A stretch of DNA of 29,869 nt from JARRJY01 sp050116415 (GTDB lineage: Bacteria; Pseudomonadota; Gammaproteobacteria; UBA6429; Thiohalophilaceae). How positions within the stretch are numbered: the stretch's first letter is position 1; each line of letters begins with the position of its first letter. The position numbers were made by a program, and so were the translations under genes. Positions 1 to 8,469 of the stretch are shown here, piece after piece. The stretch lies in NCBI GenBank assembly GCA_050116415.1, contig JASFOS010000005.1:1-29869 (forward strand), given 5' to 3'. The notes beneath the pieces were generated by a model. It was given only the letters and a program-made list of their open reading frames with translations. It was not told the DNA's origin and did not search any database.

Positions 1-714
1 AACACGATTGAAAAACGTTTAAAGTCATCGCAAAACCTCAATGCCAGTCTCAAGGTTGCCCTGAGCAAACTGGTAAAAGTCATTTTTATTACTTTTGCGG
101 TTTTGATTGCACTGGATACTGCCGGTATTGATCTGACCGCCCTAACCGTGTTTGGTGGCGCCCTGGGTGTCGGGCTTGGCTTCGGTCTGCAGCGTATTGC
201 CAGCAATTTTATCAGTGGTTTCCTGTTGCTGTTTGACAAGTCCATCAAGCCCGGCGATACCATTAGTATCGGCGACAAGTTTGGCTGGGTACAGGAACTA
301 CGCGCACGTTATATCGTGGTACGTGACCGCGACGGCGTTGATACCCTGATTCCCAATGAAAACCTGATCACCACCGACGTCATCAACTGGAGTTACGGGG
401 ATCGCAATGTCCGCCTCAAGGCGCCGATCAGTATCAGTTACCACGATGATCCGGAAACCGCGATGCAACTCATGGTGGAGGCGGCCTCTGAAACCAATCG
501 GGTACTGACCGATCCGGCGCCGGTGGCACGGTTGATGGCATTTGGTGATAACGGTATCGAGCTGGAATGCCGGGTCTGGATCAATGATCCCCAGCAAGGA
601 CTCAACAATGTCCGCTCTGATTTAAACCTGAACATGTGGAAAAAATTCAAACAAGCGGGGATTACCATTCCCTTCCCGCAACGCGATGTGTATATCAAAC
701 AAATGCCAGGTTAA
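1..714 (+). CDS. Mechanosensitive ion channel, MscS family (C-terminal part; 5' end outside window)
   Basis: The frame is open from the first base, so the gene begins before the window and only about 237 C-terminal residues are visible. The visible part starts in the last transmembrane region. It carries the glycine/alanine-rich pore-helix signature (GGALGVGLGFGLQ, encoded near 157-195), followed by IASNFISGFLLLFDKSIKPGD, which leads into the cytoplasmic beta domain (GWVQELRARYIVVRDRDG, then LIPNENLITTDVINWSYGD). This is the classic MscS core. Such channels open under membrane tension and release solutes after osmotic downshock. Length and any N-terminal extra helices cannot be judged. The gene ends 5 bp before the stop of the convergent corA. 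Family call is firm; subfamily is unknown. Confidence 0.93.
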   Translation, partial: NTIEKRLKSSQNLNASLKVALSKLVKVIFITFAVLIALDTAGIDLTALTVFGGALGVGLGFGLQRIASNFISGFLLLFDKSIKPGDTISIGDKFGWVQELRARYIVVRDRDGVDTLIPNENLITTDVINWSYGDRNVRLKAPISISYHDDPETAMQLMVEAASETNRVLTDPAPVARLMAFGDNGIELECRVWINDPQQGLNNVRSDLNLNMWKKFKQAGITIPFPQRDVYIKQMPG

Positions 715-719
715 GTTTG

Positions 720-1682
720 CTAGAACCAGCGCTTGATACGGAAGATGATGAGCAGGATAACCGCGATAGTCGCCATGCCACCCAGGGCAAAAAAATACGC
801 GTTATGCATTTTCAATTCCGGCATGTACTCGAAGTTCATGCCAAAAATACCGGCAACCAGGCTAAGCGGTAAAAAGATCGCCGACAATACTGTCAGCACA
901 CGCATGATTTCATTGGTACGGTGCGCGACTGCGGAGAAATGTAACTGCACCAGCGCTTCGGCTTCCTGTTTTTGCGCCACTGAAAATTTCAGTACGCGCT
1001 CGATGTGTTCCACCAGGTCGTTGAAACGTACCGAGATATGATCATCAAACTCGGTCACCGTGTCCTCGCGCCACTCCTGTAGTGCCTCGATTTGCTCTTC
1101 GCACAAATTTTCCAGCTTGCGTAGATCCGAGGTATATCCCATCACCGTCATCCAGTCCTGGAACGGACTACGCGGATCCAGCAATTCATCACGCCACGTT
1201 TCAAAGCGTTTCGTTATCGGTTTACGTAACGCCAGAAAACGATCCACCATGATGGTCATTAACAGGTGCATGAGCCCGGCCGGTCTTTTAGGAATACGAA
1301 CCGCCTTGTCCATCAGGCGTGGTTTAACCTTGGCAACGGAAACACTGTCAGCAGGCCGAATGGTTACCAGCAAGCCCGGCATCAGGAAAAATACCGCGGG
1401 CCGGGTAGCAAAATCATGCGTTTGCTCGGCCGGCGATAAGCCACGAAAGATCAACATTTCATACTGATCCATGCCGTCATAATAAGACGGATGCTGGAGA
1501 TTCAGGCTATCGTTAATATGCCGGTCATGGATAGTGGTACCGGTTAATGCCTGTACTTTCCGGGACCAGTCATTTTCCTGGTCGCGAATAACATCCAGCC
1601 ATAAAAAACCGGACTCCGGCATGTGATCGGGTACTTCGGATAACTGCGTTACCTGGTCAGACTGTATTAACAGGATATCCAT
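720..1682 (-). CDS. corA: Magnesium/cobalt transporter CorA
   Basis: 320 residues, the usual length for CorA. The N-terminal two thirds is the soluble funnel domain with a long helical stretch. Two C-terminal membrane helices follow. The hallmark GMN is present at the end of the first one, in the form GMNFEYMPELK, which matches the extended CorA signature (MPEL) and differs from the ZntB form. The protein ends with a basic tail (RIKRWF). Known role of the family: pentameric Mg2+ (Co2+, Ni2+) uptake channel in the inner membrane. The gene lies 16 bp downstream of thiG on the same strand and may be co-transcribed with thiSG. No clear ribosome site is visible before the ATG at 1682, so that start is by length and homology. 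Confidence 0.93.
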   Translation of the reverse strand: MDILLIQSDQVTQLSEVPDHMPESGFLWLDVIRDQENDWSRKVQALTGTTIHDRHINDSLNLQHPSYYDGMDQYEMLIFRGLSPAEQTHDFATRPAVFFLMPGLLVTIRPADSVSVAKVKPRLMDKAVRIPKRPAGLMHLLMTIMVDRFLALRKPITKRFETWRDELLDPRSPFQDWMTVMGYTSDLRKLENLCEEQIEALQEWREDTVTEFDDHISVRFNDLVEHIERVLKFSVAQKQEAEALVQLHFSAVAHRTNEIMRVLTVLSAIFLPLSLVAGIFGMNFEYMPELKMHNAYFFALGGMATIAVILLIIFRIKRWF

Positions 1683-1698
1683 AGCTGGATTCTAGTTG

Positions 1699-2493
1699 CT
1701 AGAAGAAGGTACCGTCCAATGGAGAAGACGCATTGGCATAACGTTTACGGGGCATCCGCCCGGCCAGGAACGCTTCACGTCCTGCTTCAATCGCCTTTTT
1801 CATCGCCGAGGCCATCAGTACCGGATCCTGCGCCGCGGCAATCGCGGTATTCATCAACACCCCGTCACAGCCCAGCTCCATCGCCACAGCCGCATCCGAC
1901 GCGGTACCGACACCGGCATCGACCAGCACCGGCACTTTCAATTCTTCAACGATGAAACGGATGTTATAGGGATTGCGGATCCCCAGCCCTGAGCCTATGG
2001 GGGCCGCCAGTGGCATCACCGCCACACACCCCATGTCCTCCAGCTCCCTGGCTATCAGCAGATCGTCACTGGTATAAACCATCACTTTGAAATCGTCCTT
2101 GACCAGTTGTTCCGCGGCTTTCAGGGTTTGAATGACATCCGGGAACAGGGTCTTCTCATCCCCCAGCACCTCGAGTTTGACCAGGTCATGGCCATCCAGC
2201 AGTTCCCGCGCCAACTTGCAGGTACGTACCGCATCTTCCGCGGTATAACAGCCAGCCGTATTGGGCAGGATGGTGTATTTTTCTGGCGGAATCGCCTCCA
2301 GCAAATTGGGTTCATCCGGGTTCTGGCCAATGTTGCTGCGGCGAATTGCCACGGTGACAATTTCAGCACCACTGGCCTCGGTAGCGAGGCGGGTTTCCTC
2401 GTTATCCTTGTACTTGCCTGAACCTACCAGCAGGCGTGACTGGTATTCCTTACCCGCAATAACCAATGGGGTATCTTGTTTCACTTGCGTCAT
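1699..2493 (-). CDS. thiG: Thiazole synthase ThiG
   Basis: 264 residues, full length for ThiG. It makes the thiazole phosphate moiety of thiamine from deoxyxylulose 5-phosphate, dehydroglycine and the thiocarboxylate of ThiS, on a TIM-barrel scaffold in the cytoplasm. Visible signatures include SRLLVGSGKY near the N-terminus, the conserved KLEVLGDEKTLFPD segment (residue about 106 is the expected Schiff-base lysine), PLAAPIGSGLGIRNP and VLVDAGVGTASDAA for the phosphate-binding loops, and GVLMNTAIA near the C-terminus. The start ATG at 2493 has an AGGAC ribosome site 5-6 bases upstream. It follows thiS with a 69 bp gap. No other thiamine genes are in the window. Confidence 0.97.
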   Translation of the reverse strand: MTQVKQDTPLVIAGKEYQSRLLVGSGKYKDNEETRLATEASGAEIVTVAIRRSNIGQNPDEPNLLEAIPPEKYTILPNTAGCYTAEDAVRTCKLARELLDGHDLVKLEVLGDEKTLFPDVIQTLKAAEQLVKDDFKVMVYTSDDLLIARELEDMGCVAVMPLAAPIGSGLGIRNPYNIRFIVEELKVPVLVDAGVGTASDAAVAMELGCDGVLMNTAIAAAQDPVLMASAMKKAIEAGREAFLAGRMPRKRYANASSPLDGTFF

Positions 2494-2562
2494 GATTTGT
2501 CCTGTTAAAAATCGGTGTTGAGTGCACCAGGTATTCGAAGAAGGGATTATAGCGTGATTTGG

Positions 2563-2763
2563 CTAGCCGCCGCCTACCGCATGGACGATTTCCACCTTGT
2601 CACCGGCATGAAAAATATGGGCGTTGTAACAGCTGCGCGGCACAATCTCCAGGTTGACCTCCATCGCGATCCGCTTGCCGGTCAGGCCCATCTCTTCCAC
2701 CAGCTGCTCAGCCGTATAGCTGTCCGGGACTTGTTTATGTTGGCCATTTACAATAATTTCCAT
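2563..2763 (-). CDS. thiS: Sulfur carrier protein ThiS
   Basis: 66 residues starting MEIIVNGQ, the normal ThiS length and beginning. It is a ubiquitin-fold sulfur carrier whose C-terminal glycine is adenylated and converted to a thiocarboxylate that ThiG consumes. The protein ends in HAVGGG, giving the required terminal Gly-Gly with one extra glycine before it. A longer reading from a TTG at 2799 would add 12 residues with no family match, so ATG 2763 was chosen. There is no clear ribosome site. thiS leads the thiS-thiG(-corA) group, diverging from the acyl-CoA ligase gene across 84 bp. That gap is too short to hold a TPP riboswitch, and no THI-box sequence is visible. Confidence 0.93.
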   Translation of the reverse strand: MEIIVNGQHKQVPDSYTAEQLVEEMGLTGKRIAMEVNLEIVPRSCYNAHIFHAGDKVEIVHAVGGG

Positions 2764-2847
2764 AACTATAGCGTATCGGTGAGTGGCCGTTGTCGTCAAA
2801 TAGCATTATGCTAAAACCTCGCAATCTGAAGCATTATTTATGGAATC

Positions 2848-4653
2848 ATGAGCGACACACATATATCAGCAAAATCCGCCGGTACCCTGGATGGCCTGTT
2901 TCGGGAGCGGGTCAGCCAAAGCCCTGACCAGGTCGCGTATAAACACTTTGATCGCCAGCAACAATGCTGGAACGACATCAGCTGGGCAGACATGGCCCGC
3001 GACGTATCTCGCTGGCAGAACTCACTGCGCAACGAGCAACTTGAAGAGGGTGACCGGGTCGGCCTGATGGTCTCCAACAACCCGTTCTGGGTCATCTATG
3101 AACAGGCTGCCCTGGGCCTGGGGCTGGTGGTCGTTCCACTCTACGTGGATGACCGGCCTGATAATATCAGTTACATCCTCAATGATGCTGGCGTCAAGGT
3201 ACTGTTGCTGGAACATGAAAAACAGCACCGCCAACTCCTGCCCGTGATGGAACACCTGGAGGGAGTCCAGCGCTTTATCATTATTAACAGCAAATCCGGC
3301 CAGGCTCCGGCTAACGATGAACGGGCTATCTTGCTACAGGACTGGCTCGGCGACAGTCATGAATACCTGCATGAACGTGGCGGTAACCCGCAAGCCTTGG
3401 CGACTATTGTCTACACTTCGGGCACGACCGGCCGCCCCAAAGGCGTGATGCTCAGCCACCAGAATATCCTGTTCGTGGCCGATTCGGTGCTGAGCAGCCT
3501 GCAACTTGAAAGCAATCAGCATATCTTTGTTTCCTTCCTGCCGCTTTCCCACATGCTGGAACGCACCGGGGGTTACTACCTGCCCATGATGCTGGGCGCC
3601 ACCGTGGCCTATGCACGTTCCATTCAACAACTGGCCAGCGATATTGAAACCATTCGCCCCACGGTGCTGATTTCCGTGCCGCGCATCTACGAGCGTATCT
3701 ATGAACGTTTGCAAAACCAGTTACAAAAGAAATCCTTCATCGCCCGCGGGCTGTTTAATTTAACCACCACGGTTGGCTGGCAGCGCTTCGAGTACCAGCA
3801 AGGGCGCAAACTCTGGTCGCCGGCCTTCCTGTTATGGCCACTACTCAACCGGCTGGTGGCCCGCAAACTACAACAACGTCTGGGCGGGCGCATGCAAATC
3901 GCGGTCACCGGCGGGGCCGCCCTGCCACCACTGGTCGCCAGAACTTTTATTGGCCTGGGCATCAACCTGTTACAGGGCTATGGCCTGACGGAAACCAGCC
4001 CGGTACTGAGCGTCAACCTGCCGCAGCAGAACAAACCTGCCAGCGTCGGTAACAAGATCGATGGTATCGAATTGCAAACCGGTGAGCATGATGAACTACT
4101 GGCCAGGGGGCCCAGTATCATGCTTGGCTACTGGAATAACCACCAGGCCACCAGTGAAATGATCGACAACCACGGCTGGTTACACACCGGCGACAAGGCA
4201 CGCATCGATGACGAGGGCTTCGTCCATATTACCGGGCGCATTAAGGACATTATTGTCATGTCAAACGGCGAGAAGATCCCGCCTGTCGATATGGAAGGTG
4301 CTATCGCCTTGGACCCGCTGTTTGAGCAGGTCCTGGTGACCGGGGAGGGAAAAGCCTTTTTGTCCGCCCTGGTGGTATTGAACGGTGAAGAATGGGTAAC
4401 GCTGGCAAAAGATTTGGATCTTGATCCTTTTGACAAACACAACTTATCGAATAAACATTTACACAGTATCCTGTTAAAGCATATCGCCGAACATCTCAAG
4501 GATTTTCCAGTCTATGCCAAGATACGTCGCGTCACCCCGTTACTTGAGCCATGGACAATAGAAAACGACCTGTTAACGCCAACACTCAAGGTCAAGCGTG
4601 CAAAAGTGCTGGAGAAGTTTCAGAACACCATAGAATTAATGTATAAAGAATAA
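2848..4653 (+). CDS. AMP-dependent long-chain fatty acyl-CoA synthetase (FAA1 type)
   Basis: 601 residues, the length of the FAA1-like branch of the acyl-CoA synthetases. The ATP-binding P-loop-like motif YTSGTTGRPKGV starts at about residue 189. It is followed by LPLSHMLERTGGYY, the GYGLTETSP motif and the hinge region HTGDKARIDDEGFVHITGRIKDIIVMSNGEK. The catalytic lysine region near the C-terminus is TPTLKVKRAKV. The family activates fatty acids through an acyl-adenylate to acyl-CoA at the membrane face. The exact chain length is not predictable. The start ATG has only a weak GGA just upstream. The next gene, a diguanylate cyclase, begins 33 bp after the stop and is probably co-transcribed. 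It could alternatively feed wax ester or phospholipid recycling. Confidence 0.92.
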   Translation: MSDTHISAKSAGTLDGLFRERVSQSPDQVAYKHFDRQQQCWNDISWADMARDVSRWQNSLRNEQLEEGDRVGLMVSNNPFWVIYEQAALGLGLVVVPLYVDDRPDNISYILNDAGVKVLLLEHEKQHRQLLPVMEHLEGVQRFIIINSKSGQAPANDERAILLQDWLGDSHEYLHERGGNPQALATIVYTSGTTGRPKGVMLSHQNILFVADSVLSSLQLESNQHIFVSFLPLSHMLERTGGYYLPMMLGATVAYARSIQQLASDIETIRPTVLISVPRIYERIYERLQNQLQKKSFIARGLFNLTTTVGWQRFEYQQGRKLWSPAFLLWPLLNRLVARKLQQRLGGRMQIAVTGGAALPPLVARTFIGLGINLLQGYGLTETSPVLSVNLPQQNKPASVGNKIDGIELQTGEHDELLARGPSIMLGYWNNHQATSEMIDNHGWLHTGDKARIDDEGFVHITGRIKDIIVMSNGEKIPPVDMEGAIALDPLFEQVLVTGEGKAFLSALVVLNGEEWVTLAKDLDLDPFDKHNLSNKHLHSILLKHIAEHLKDFPVYAKIRRVTPLLEPWTIENDLLTPTLKVKRAKVLEKFQNTIELMYKE

Positions 4654-4686
4654 CTAGATAAAAAAAGGACTTGACCAGGAAGTACC

Positions 4687-5706
4687 ATGCAGGATTTTCA
4701 TCATACCCTTGAAACCAGCCACGAACTATTTCGTTTAACCATGCCCCTGATGCAGGCAAATGAGGTCCCGGTAACGCCCAGGAATTACGCGTTATTTTAT
4801 ACCTACGTGTCTGGTGAAGACCGGCTGCTCAAACAAACCATGGATCAACTTCTGCAAACCAGGGGCCAGTTTACAGAACAGCTCTGTGAGCAGCTTTTTC
4901 AGACACATATTGCCACCATGGACGAGGAGCGCCTCAAAAACCTGCAGGGCGACATGATCAAAGTGCTTGATTATATTCACCAGTCGCTGGTAGCAACTGG
5001 CAACGACACCAGCCAGTTTGAAAAATCCTTTTCAAGCCATCGTGAAAAGTTACTTTCAGATGTTGATGTGGTCACGATCAGGGAAATTGTTGAAACGCTG
5101 GTGAGTGATACCCAGGCCATGCAGGCTGTCGGTCACCGCTTGCGTGAAAACCTGGAGGAAGGCAGTGATGAAATCAGCAGGCTGCGCGAACAACTGAACG
5201 AAGCCAAACGCGATGCCTTAACTGACCCCTTGACCGGGTTGCCCAACCGGCGTGCCTTTGACAGTCACTTAAACAACCTGATCAAAGAACAAACAAGCTG
5301 TAGCCTGTTAATACTGGATATTGATCATTTCAAACATTTCAATGATGAGTATGGTCACCTGCTGGGTGACAAGGTGTTACGCCATGTTGCCAACTCCACC
5401 CAGAGCTGTATCAAGGGGCGTGATTTCGTGGCCCGCTTTGGCGGTGAAGAGTTTGCTATATTATTAGCAGAAACACCGCTGGGTGGTGCCGCCAGGGTCG
5501 GCGAGGAAATTCGCAAAACCATCGAAAAAACACGCCTGGTGAAAAAAGAAAGTCATGAACCGATAGGCCCTGTCACCATCTCCATCGGTGTTGCGCAGTA
5601 CCACGCGCCGGAAACGCTGGAGATGTTAATTGAACGTGCGGACAAGGCGCTATACCGTTCTAAGAACAAGGGCCGCAACCGGGTCACCCAGGAAACTGAA
5701 CTCTAG
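4687..5706 (+). CDS. GGDEF domain diguanylate cyclase with soluble helical N-terminus
   Basis: 339 residues. The N-terminal ~170 residues are predicted helical with no membrane segment or recognisable sensor fold; the last part (SDEISRLREQLNEAKRDA) looks like a coiled-coil signalling helix. The GGDEF domain begins at DALTDPLTGLPNRRAFD and has the active-site loop GGEEF at residues 252-256 plus the metal-binding LDIDHFKHFND. Expected reaction: two GTP to cyclic di-GMP. The position of the product-inhibition site reads K-G-R-D instead of R-x-x-D, so feedback inhibition through the primary I-site is doubtful. The start is supported by AGGAAG five bases before ATG 4687. It sits just behind the acyl-CoA ligase gene. 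The input signal cannot be inferred. Confidence 0.93.
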   Translation: MQDFHHTLETSHELFRLTMPLMQANEVPVTPRNYALFYTYVSGEDRLLKQTMDQLLQTRGQFTEQLCEQLFQTHIATMDEERLKNLQGDMIKVLDYIHQSLVATGNDTSQFEKSFSSHREKLLSDVDVVTIREIVETLVSDTQAMQAVGHRLRENLEEGSDEISRLREQLNEAKRDALTDPLTGLPNRRAFDSHLNNLIKEQTSCSLLILDIDHFKHFNDEYGHLLGDKVLRHVANSTQSCIKGRDFVARFGGEEFAILLAETPLGGAARVGEEIRKTIEKTRLVKKESHEPIGPVTISIGVAQYHAPETLEMLIERADKALYRSKNKGRNRVTQETEL

Positions 5707-5764
5707 CCGGGTCTGCTTGTCAGCTGGGTAACAACTATACGATCACGACACCTGAAAAAGACCA

Positions 5765-7921
5765 ATGAAAAAATTCATCAAATTCTCACTGATCAGTCTT
5801 GCCGCCATCATTGGGATATTACTGATTGCTATCGTTACCCTGCCGTTTATCGTCGATCCCAATGATTACAAGCCACAGATCACTGAAGTTGTTAAGGAAA
5901 AAACCGGGCGCGAGTTATCAATCCCTGGCGAGATTGAACTGAGTGTTTTCCCCTGGCTGGGTATCAAGCTGGGTGAAGTCGCGCTCAGTAACGCACCCGG
6001 CTTCGGCGCCCAGCCGTTCGCCAGAATTGGCGCGGTTGATGTACGGGTTCAACTGTTACCTTTACTGAAAAAAGAAATCCGGCTGGGTCGGGTTGAACTT
6101 GTCGGTTTGCAACTGGATTTGCAACGTGACAATACGGGCAAAAGCAACTGGGATGACCTGCTGCGCCCGCAGCCCAAAGCCACGAAGAAACAGGTAACGG
6201 AAGAAACAGAAACAATGGAGCAGGGGCTCGCCATCGCCGGACTGGCGGTAGGCGGTATCAGTATTCGTGACGCGCAACTGAACTGGCATGACCAGCTCAA
6301 CAACCAGTCCATCACCATCCAGTCTCTTGGCCTGGAAACCGGTTCGATTAAAGCTGATCAGCCCGTTGAACTTGAACTGACAACCCGCTTTGTTGGCAAA
6401 CAACCTGCGATTCAGGGGCAACTATCATTACAAACTACCGCGCAACTAGAGTTGCAACAACAGGTTTACACGCTTCGCGATCTTGAGCTGGCCAGCCAGT
6501 TCAAAGGTGACGCGTTACCCAACAACAAGCTGGATGTGCAGCTTGCCAGTAACGCGTTAATAATGAACCAGGCCAAACATACACTGAACGTCAAAAACCT
6601 GCAGCTTTCTGCCCTGGGGCTGAAGCTATACAGCGATGCGCAGGTGACCCAACTGGACAAGCAACCCCGTTACCTGGTTAACCTCTCCAGTGACAGCTTT
6701 TCCTTCAGGGCTTTGGCCCAGCAGCTGGGGATCAAACTGCCGGCCAGTGCTGACAAGGATGCCTTATCGAAGATCAAGCTGTCGAGCAAATTGATTGGCG
6801 GGTTGGAGAGCGTGTCGGTCGATCCGCTGAACATTCAAGTGGACGACAGCGGTTTGACAGGCCATATCCAGGTAAGCAATTTTCAACAGCCGGCACTTCG
6901 CTATGAACTGGCTCTGGATGAGATTGACGTCGATCGTTACCTGCCACCCGCATCACAAGCAGACAAAAAACAAAAAACCGCCACACCAGGCGCTGCGGCG
7001 GCGGGGGCAAGCGCATTACCTGTCGAACAGCTGCGCGCCCTGGATATCAAGGGCAACCTGAACATCGGCCAGCTGAAAGTCACCGGAGTGCGCTCCCAAA
7101 ATATCCAGGTCACCACCAACGCCAAAGATGGCGTGCTGCGTTTACATCCCCTGAGTGCCGAAATGTACCAGGGCCATTACAAGGGTGACATCAGGCTGGA
7201 TGTGCGGGGAAAAACACCCGACTTTTCCATGAACGAATCCCTCGCCAACATCCAGATTGGTCCGTTACTCAAGGATCTCTGGGGTGAAGACAGGATACAG
7301 GGTGTCGCCAACCTCGGCGCCAAGCTGACCGCGCGCGGCATCGAGCCGATGGATTTTCGTAAAACGCTCAATGGTACCGCCCATTTCGAATTCACAGATG
7401 GGGTGGTTAAAGGTATTAACCTTGGCGCTTACCAGCGTGCCTTGAACGCCAAACTTGATGGCAAACCGATACCGCAGGAAACAGGTCCCAACCAGACCGA
7501 TTTCGCCAACCTCAAGGGCACGCTGCAAATCACCAATGGCCTGGCGCGCAACAATGATTTATCCGCCACCCTGCCCTTTGCACGTATCCAGGGTAAAGGC
7601 TTTGCCCACCTGGCCAAGGAAGTGGTCGATTACACCCTCTATAGCAAGTTTACCTCGGAGCTGGACATCAAGCGCGGCAAAACCTATGCACAGATCGATA
7701 AGCCCGCCTTGCCGGTGCGTATCAAGGGTCGCCTGACCCAGCCTGATATCAGCGTTGATTACGAGGCAGTGATAAAAGCGCTGGCACAGAAGAAACTGGA
7801 TGAAAAGAAAGCGGCCGCCAAACAAGAGCTTGAAGAAAAACGCCAGCAGAAAGAAGAGGAACTGAAAAAGAAACTCGAAAACAAGCTCAATGACAAGCTT
7901 AAAGACTTGTTCAAGTTCTAG
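5765..7921 (+). CDS. AsmA family protein
   Basis: 718 residues. One N-terminal membrane anchor (about residues 5-29) is followed by FIVDPNDYKPQITEVVKEKTGRELSI, a hallmark of the AsmA N-terminal domain. A long beta-rich periplasmic body with repeated short strands follows, then the AsmA C-terminal region (about 520-660; LNGTAHFEFTDGVVKGINLG). The last ~50 residues are a lysine/glutamate-rich stretch, likely coiled coil. AsmA-like proteins are large inner-membrane-anchored, periplasmic bridge-like proteins linked to phospholipid transport and outer-membrane assembly. An asmA-like gene just before mutY is a recurring arrangement in gammaproteobacteria. Here another gene is inserted between them and overlaps this one by 32 bp. 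Confidence 0.9.
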   Translation: MKKFIKFSLISLAAIIGILLIAIVTLPFIVDPNDYKPQITEVVKEKTGRELSIPGEIELSVFPWLGIKLGEVALSNAPGFGAQPFARIGAVDVRVQLLPLLKKEIRLGRVELVGLQLDLQRDNTGKSNWDDLLRPQPKATKKQVTEETETMEQGLAIAGLAVGGISIRDAQLNWHDQLNNQSITIQSLGLETGSIKADQPVELELTTRFVGKQPAIQGQLSLQTTAQLELQQQVYTLRDLELASQFKGDALPNNKLDVQLASNALIMNQAKHTLNVKNLQLSALGLKLYSDAQVTQLDKQPRYLVNLSSDSFSFRALAQQLGIKLPASADKDALSKIKLSSKLIGGLESVSVDPLNIQVDDSGLTGHIQVSNFQQPALRYELALDEIDVDRYLPPASQADKKQKTATPGAAAAGASALPVEQLRALDIKGNLNIGQLKVTGVRSQNIQVTTNAKDGVLRLHPLSAEMYQGHYKGDIRLDVRGKTPDFSMNESLANIQIGPLLKDLWGEDRIQGVANLGAKLTARGIEPMDFRKTLNGTAHFEFTDGVVKGINLGAYQRALNAKLDGKPIPQETGPNQTDFANLKGTLQITNGLARNNDLSATLPFARIQGKGFAHLAKEVVDYTLYSKFTSELDIKRGKTYAQIDKPALPVRIKGRLTQPDISVDYEAVIKALAQKKLDEKKAAAKQELEEKRQQKEEELKKKLENKLNDKLKDLFKF

Positions 7922-8462
7922 GCTCACGCTTTTCTGTTTTATTTTATGTCTTGGCTGCGGCCTGCCTGTCGATCCCGGCCTGGCGGGCACAGTCAAAAAA
8001 TCCTATGTCGACTATGATGGTGGCGAGTATCATCTCAACCTGGTGATGCACATCGATGCTCCCACCACAAGCGTCTGGCAACAACTCACTGACTTCAATC
8101 AACTGGGCAAGGTTAACCCCGCCATCAAGCAAAGCACCATCCTGCACAAAAACAACTCAACCACCCGCATCAAGGTTATCAGCGAGGGCTGCGTACTGTT
8201 TTTCTGTCGCACCATCACCCAGGTACAGGACGTGCGCGAACTGGGCCAGGGTTACCTGGTGATCGCCGAAGTGGCCGGCAAAAGTGACTTCTCATCCGGG
8301 CACACACTCTGGCACGTGACTCCACAGCAGGATAGCACCCGGGTTACAATCCGGGCTCGTCTGAAACCGGATTTCTGGTTACCCCCCTTGCTGGGGCCCT
8401 GGTTATTCCAGAAAAAACTCGTGCAGCAGGCCAAGACCATCATCATTAACCTGGAACAATAA
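7890..8462 (+). CDS. Exported SRPBCC (START-like) family protein
   Basis: 190 residues. An N-terminal signal peptide is likely (hydrophobic LTLFCFILCLGCGL, possible cleavage after residue about 32 at the LAG region). The body has the START/polyketide-cyclase-like pattern: HIDAPTTSVWQQLTDFNQLGKVNPAIKQS at the beginning of the fold, then alternating strands, and a C-terminal amphipathic helix (KKLVQQAKTIIINLEQ). A GCVLFFCR segment places two cysteines close together, which could form a disulfide in the periplasm. The family binds hydrophobic ligands in a deep cavity; no ligand is inferable here. The start overlaps the asmA end by 32 bp, and mutY starts 7 bp after its stop, so all three are probably one transcript. 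The ATG at 7890 is the only start giving a full signal peptide. Confidence 0.75.
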   Translation: MTSLKTCSSSRLTLFCFILCLGCGLPVDPGLAGTVKKSYVDYDGGEYHLNLVMHIDAPTTSVWQQLTDFNQLGKVNPAIKQSTILHKNNSTTRIKVISEGCVLFFCRTITQVQDVRELGQGYLVIAEVAGKSDFSSGHTLWHVTPQQDSTRVTIRARLKPDFWLPPLLGPWLFQKKLVQQAKTIIINLEQ

Positions 8463-8469
8463 ATTAACC

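Noticed and set aside
2764..2847. TPP riboswitch upstream of thiS
   Set aside because: The 84 bp gap is shared with a divergent gene, is too short, and shows no CTGAGA or ACCTGAT-like THI-box sequence on the minus strand.
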